From UBA8337 sp963932545 (GTDB lineage Bacteria > Pseudomonadota > Alphaproteobacteria > RS24): a stretch of 64,000 nucleotides of DNA. Shown here piece by piece: positions 63,136-64,000 of the stretch. Positions within the stretch are counted from its first letter, which is position 1; each line of letters opens with the position of its first letter. The notes under the pieces are model-generated. The model did no database searches, was not told the origin of the DNA, and worked only from the letters and a program-made list of their open reading frames with translations. The translations under genes were made by a program, and so were the position numbers. The DNA lies in assembly GCA_963932545.1 (NCBI GenBank), contig CAWVRH010000009.1, forward strand, positions 1 to 64,000, given 5' to 3'.

Positions 63136-64000
63136 TTAAGCTGCGCCATTGCCTTGCAGCCGAGCTGTAGCCCTATCATAGCCGATGAGTGGCAGCAAAT
63201 GCTGCATTTCGGGGCCATGCGCTTGGCCCGTCAAGGCTTGGCGCAGAGGCATGAAAAGTCCGCGCCCTTTGCGCCCGCTCGACGCCTTCAACTCACCCGT
63301 CCATGCCGACCAGCTTTGCTCGTCTAGCGGCGCGGATGGCAGGCACGCCAGCGCTTGCGTTATATAGTCTGTGTCTTCAGCTTCAATAATCGGCGTAATC
63401 GGCCCGTTGATGAGCTGCACCATATCGGTGGCGTCGCCCAATAACGTCAGATTGCCTTTGATGTTATCCCAAAACTCAGCCCCTTCGGGCGCGCCCATGG
63501 CTTGTAAGCGCTCGGCCACATCGGCGTAAGGCAAATCGTGCAGGATACGCGCATTGAGGCGGGTGACATCTTCCGCATCAAAGCGCGCCGGCGCACGGCC
63601 CAAACGAGACATATCAAAACCCGCAATCAGCGTTGCCATATCACGCACCGGCTCTACGGGGTCAGCCGTGCCAAGACGCGCAATCAGGGAGTTCAAGCTC
63701 ATCGGCTCGAGACCTTGCTCGCGTAAATCTTGCAGCGACAGCGAACCAAGGCGTTTCGACAAAGCCCCACCATCGGCAGCCAGCATCAGCGAAAAATGAG
63801 CAAAAACAGGCAGTTCCCCGCCCATTGCCGCGATTAATTCAACTTGCGCGCCGGTATTGGTGACATGGTCTTCGCCGCGAATGACATGGGTGATTTTCAT
63901 ATCCAAATCATCGACCACGCTCGGCAAAGTATACAACCACGTGCCATCGCCGCGCCGAATAACCGGATCGGACAGACTGGCGGTCTCAATTTTTTGCTCA
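63136..64000 (-). CDS. gltX: glutamyl-tRNA synthetase, C-terminal part (cut by window edge)
   Basis: 287 codons plus stop; the N-terminal part lies beyond 64000. The visible text includes PVIRRGDGTWLYTLPSVVDD, MKITHVIRGEDHVTNTGAQV and the KMSKS-equivalent ALSKRLGSLSLQ. The aminoacyl site is intact and the anticodon-binding domain follows. Its codons run unbroken to the window edge. Confidence 0.92.
   Translation of the reverse strand, partial: EQKIETASLSDPVIRRGDGTWLYTLPSVVDDLDMKITHVIRGEDHVTNTGAQVELIAAMGGELPVFAHFSLMLAADGGALSKRLGSLSLQDLREQGLEPMSLNSLIARLGTADPVEPVRDMATLIAGFDMSRLGRAPARFDAEDVTRLNARILHDLPYADVAERLQAMGAPEGAEFWDNIKGNLTLLGDATDMVQLINGPITPIIEAEDTDYITQALACLPSAPLDEQSWSAWTGELKASSGRKGRGLFMPLRQALTGQAHGPEMQHLLPLIGYDRATARLQGNGAA

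Noticed and set aside
1..64000. CRISPR arrays, insertion sequences, rRNA genes
   Set aside because: No regularly spaced repeats, transposase-like frames or rRNA text were seen in any part of the window.

Overview
The window is a 64 kb piece of a bacterial chromosome, most likely an alphaproteobacterium. The clues are the rRNA-free gene order rpoC-rpoB-rplLJAK-nusG-secE and str-S10-spc-alpha with secY-adk-rpsM-rpsK-rpoA-rplQ, an ATP12-type F1-ATPase chaperone, a very short one-segment SecE, no rpmJ between secY and rpsM, and pssA/psd side by side. The order within the class cannot be settled from what I can see.

Layout. 1-1621: tRNA-Leu and a small assimilatory sulfur pair (siroheme NAD-dependent domain protein, cysH). 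1755-2435: lipB. 2444-8732 (minus): a tight run crcB - pseudouridine synthase - HAD phosphatase - ATP12 - pccB - pccA. 8839-26934 (minus): one nearly unbroken series of translation genes, str (rpsL rpsG fusA tuf), S10, spc and alpha operons, with clear promoters before rpsL and rpsM and a terminator after rplQ. 27348-40670 (minus): rpoBC, rplKAJL, nusG, secE, tRNA-Trp, a second identical tuf gene, tRNA-Gly and tRNA-Tyr. 40830-48062: ordinary accessory metabolism (RlmB-type methyltransferase, CDGSH protein, thiolase, nitronate monooxygenase, alkyl sulfatase, GST, TrhO).

48103-51136 (minus) is the odd part: an AT-rich three-gene cassette, ZorA-like (MotA/ExbB family) - ZorB-like (MotB/OmpA family) - HNH nuclease, with overlapping genes. 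This is the composition and order of a type II Zorya anti-phage system. The zorA frame is broken by one extra base in a run of seven T, exactly inside the conserved membrane motif. This could be phase variation, slippage, decay or an assembly error.

51246-64000: gamma-glutamyltransferase, FadH-type 2,4-dienoyl-CoA reductase, an RND efflux pair, then pssA, psd, cimA and the 3' part of gltX on the minus strand, cut by the right edge. I saw no CRISPR array, insertion sequence or rRNA gene.
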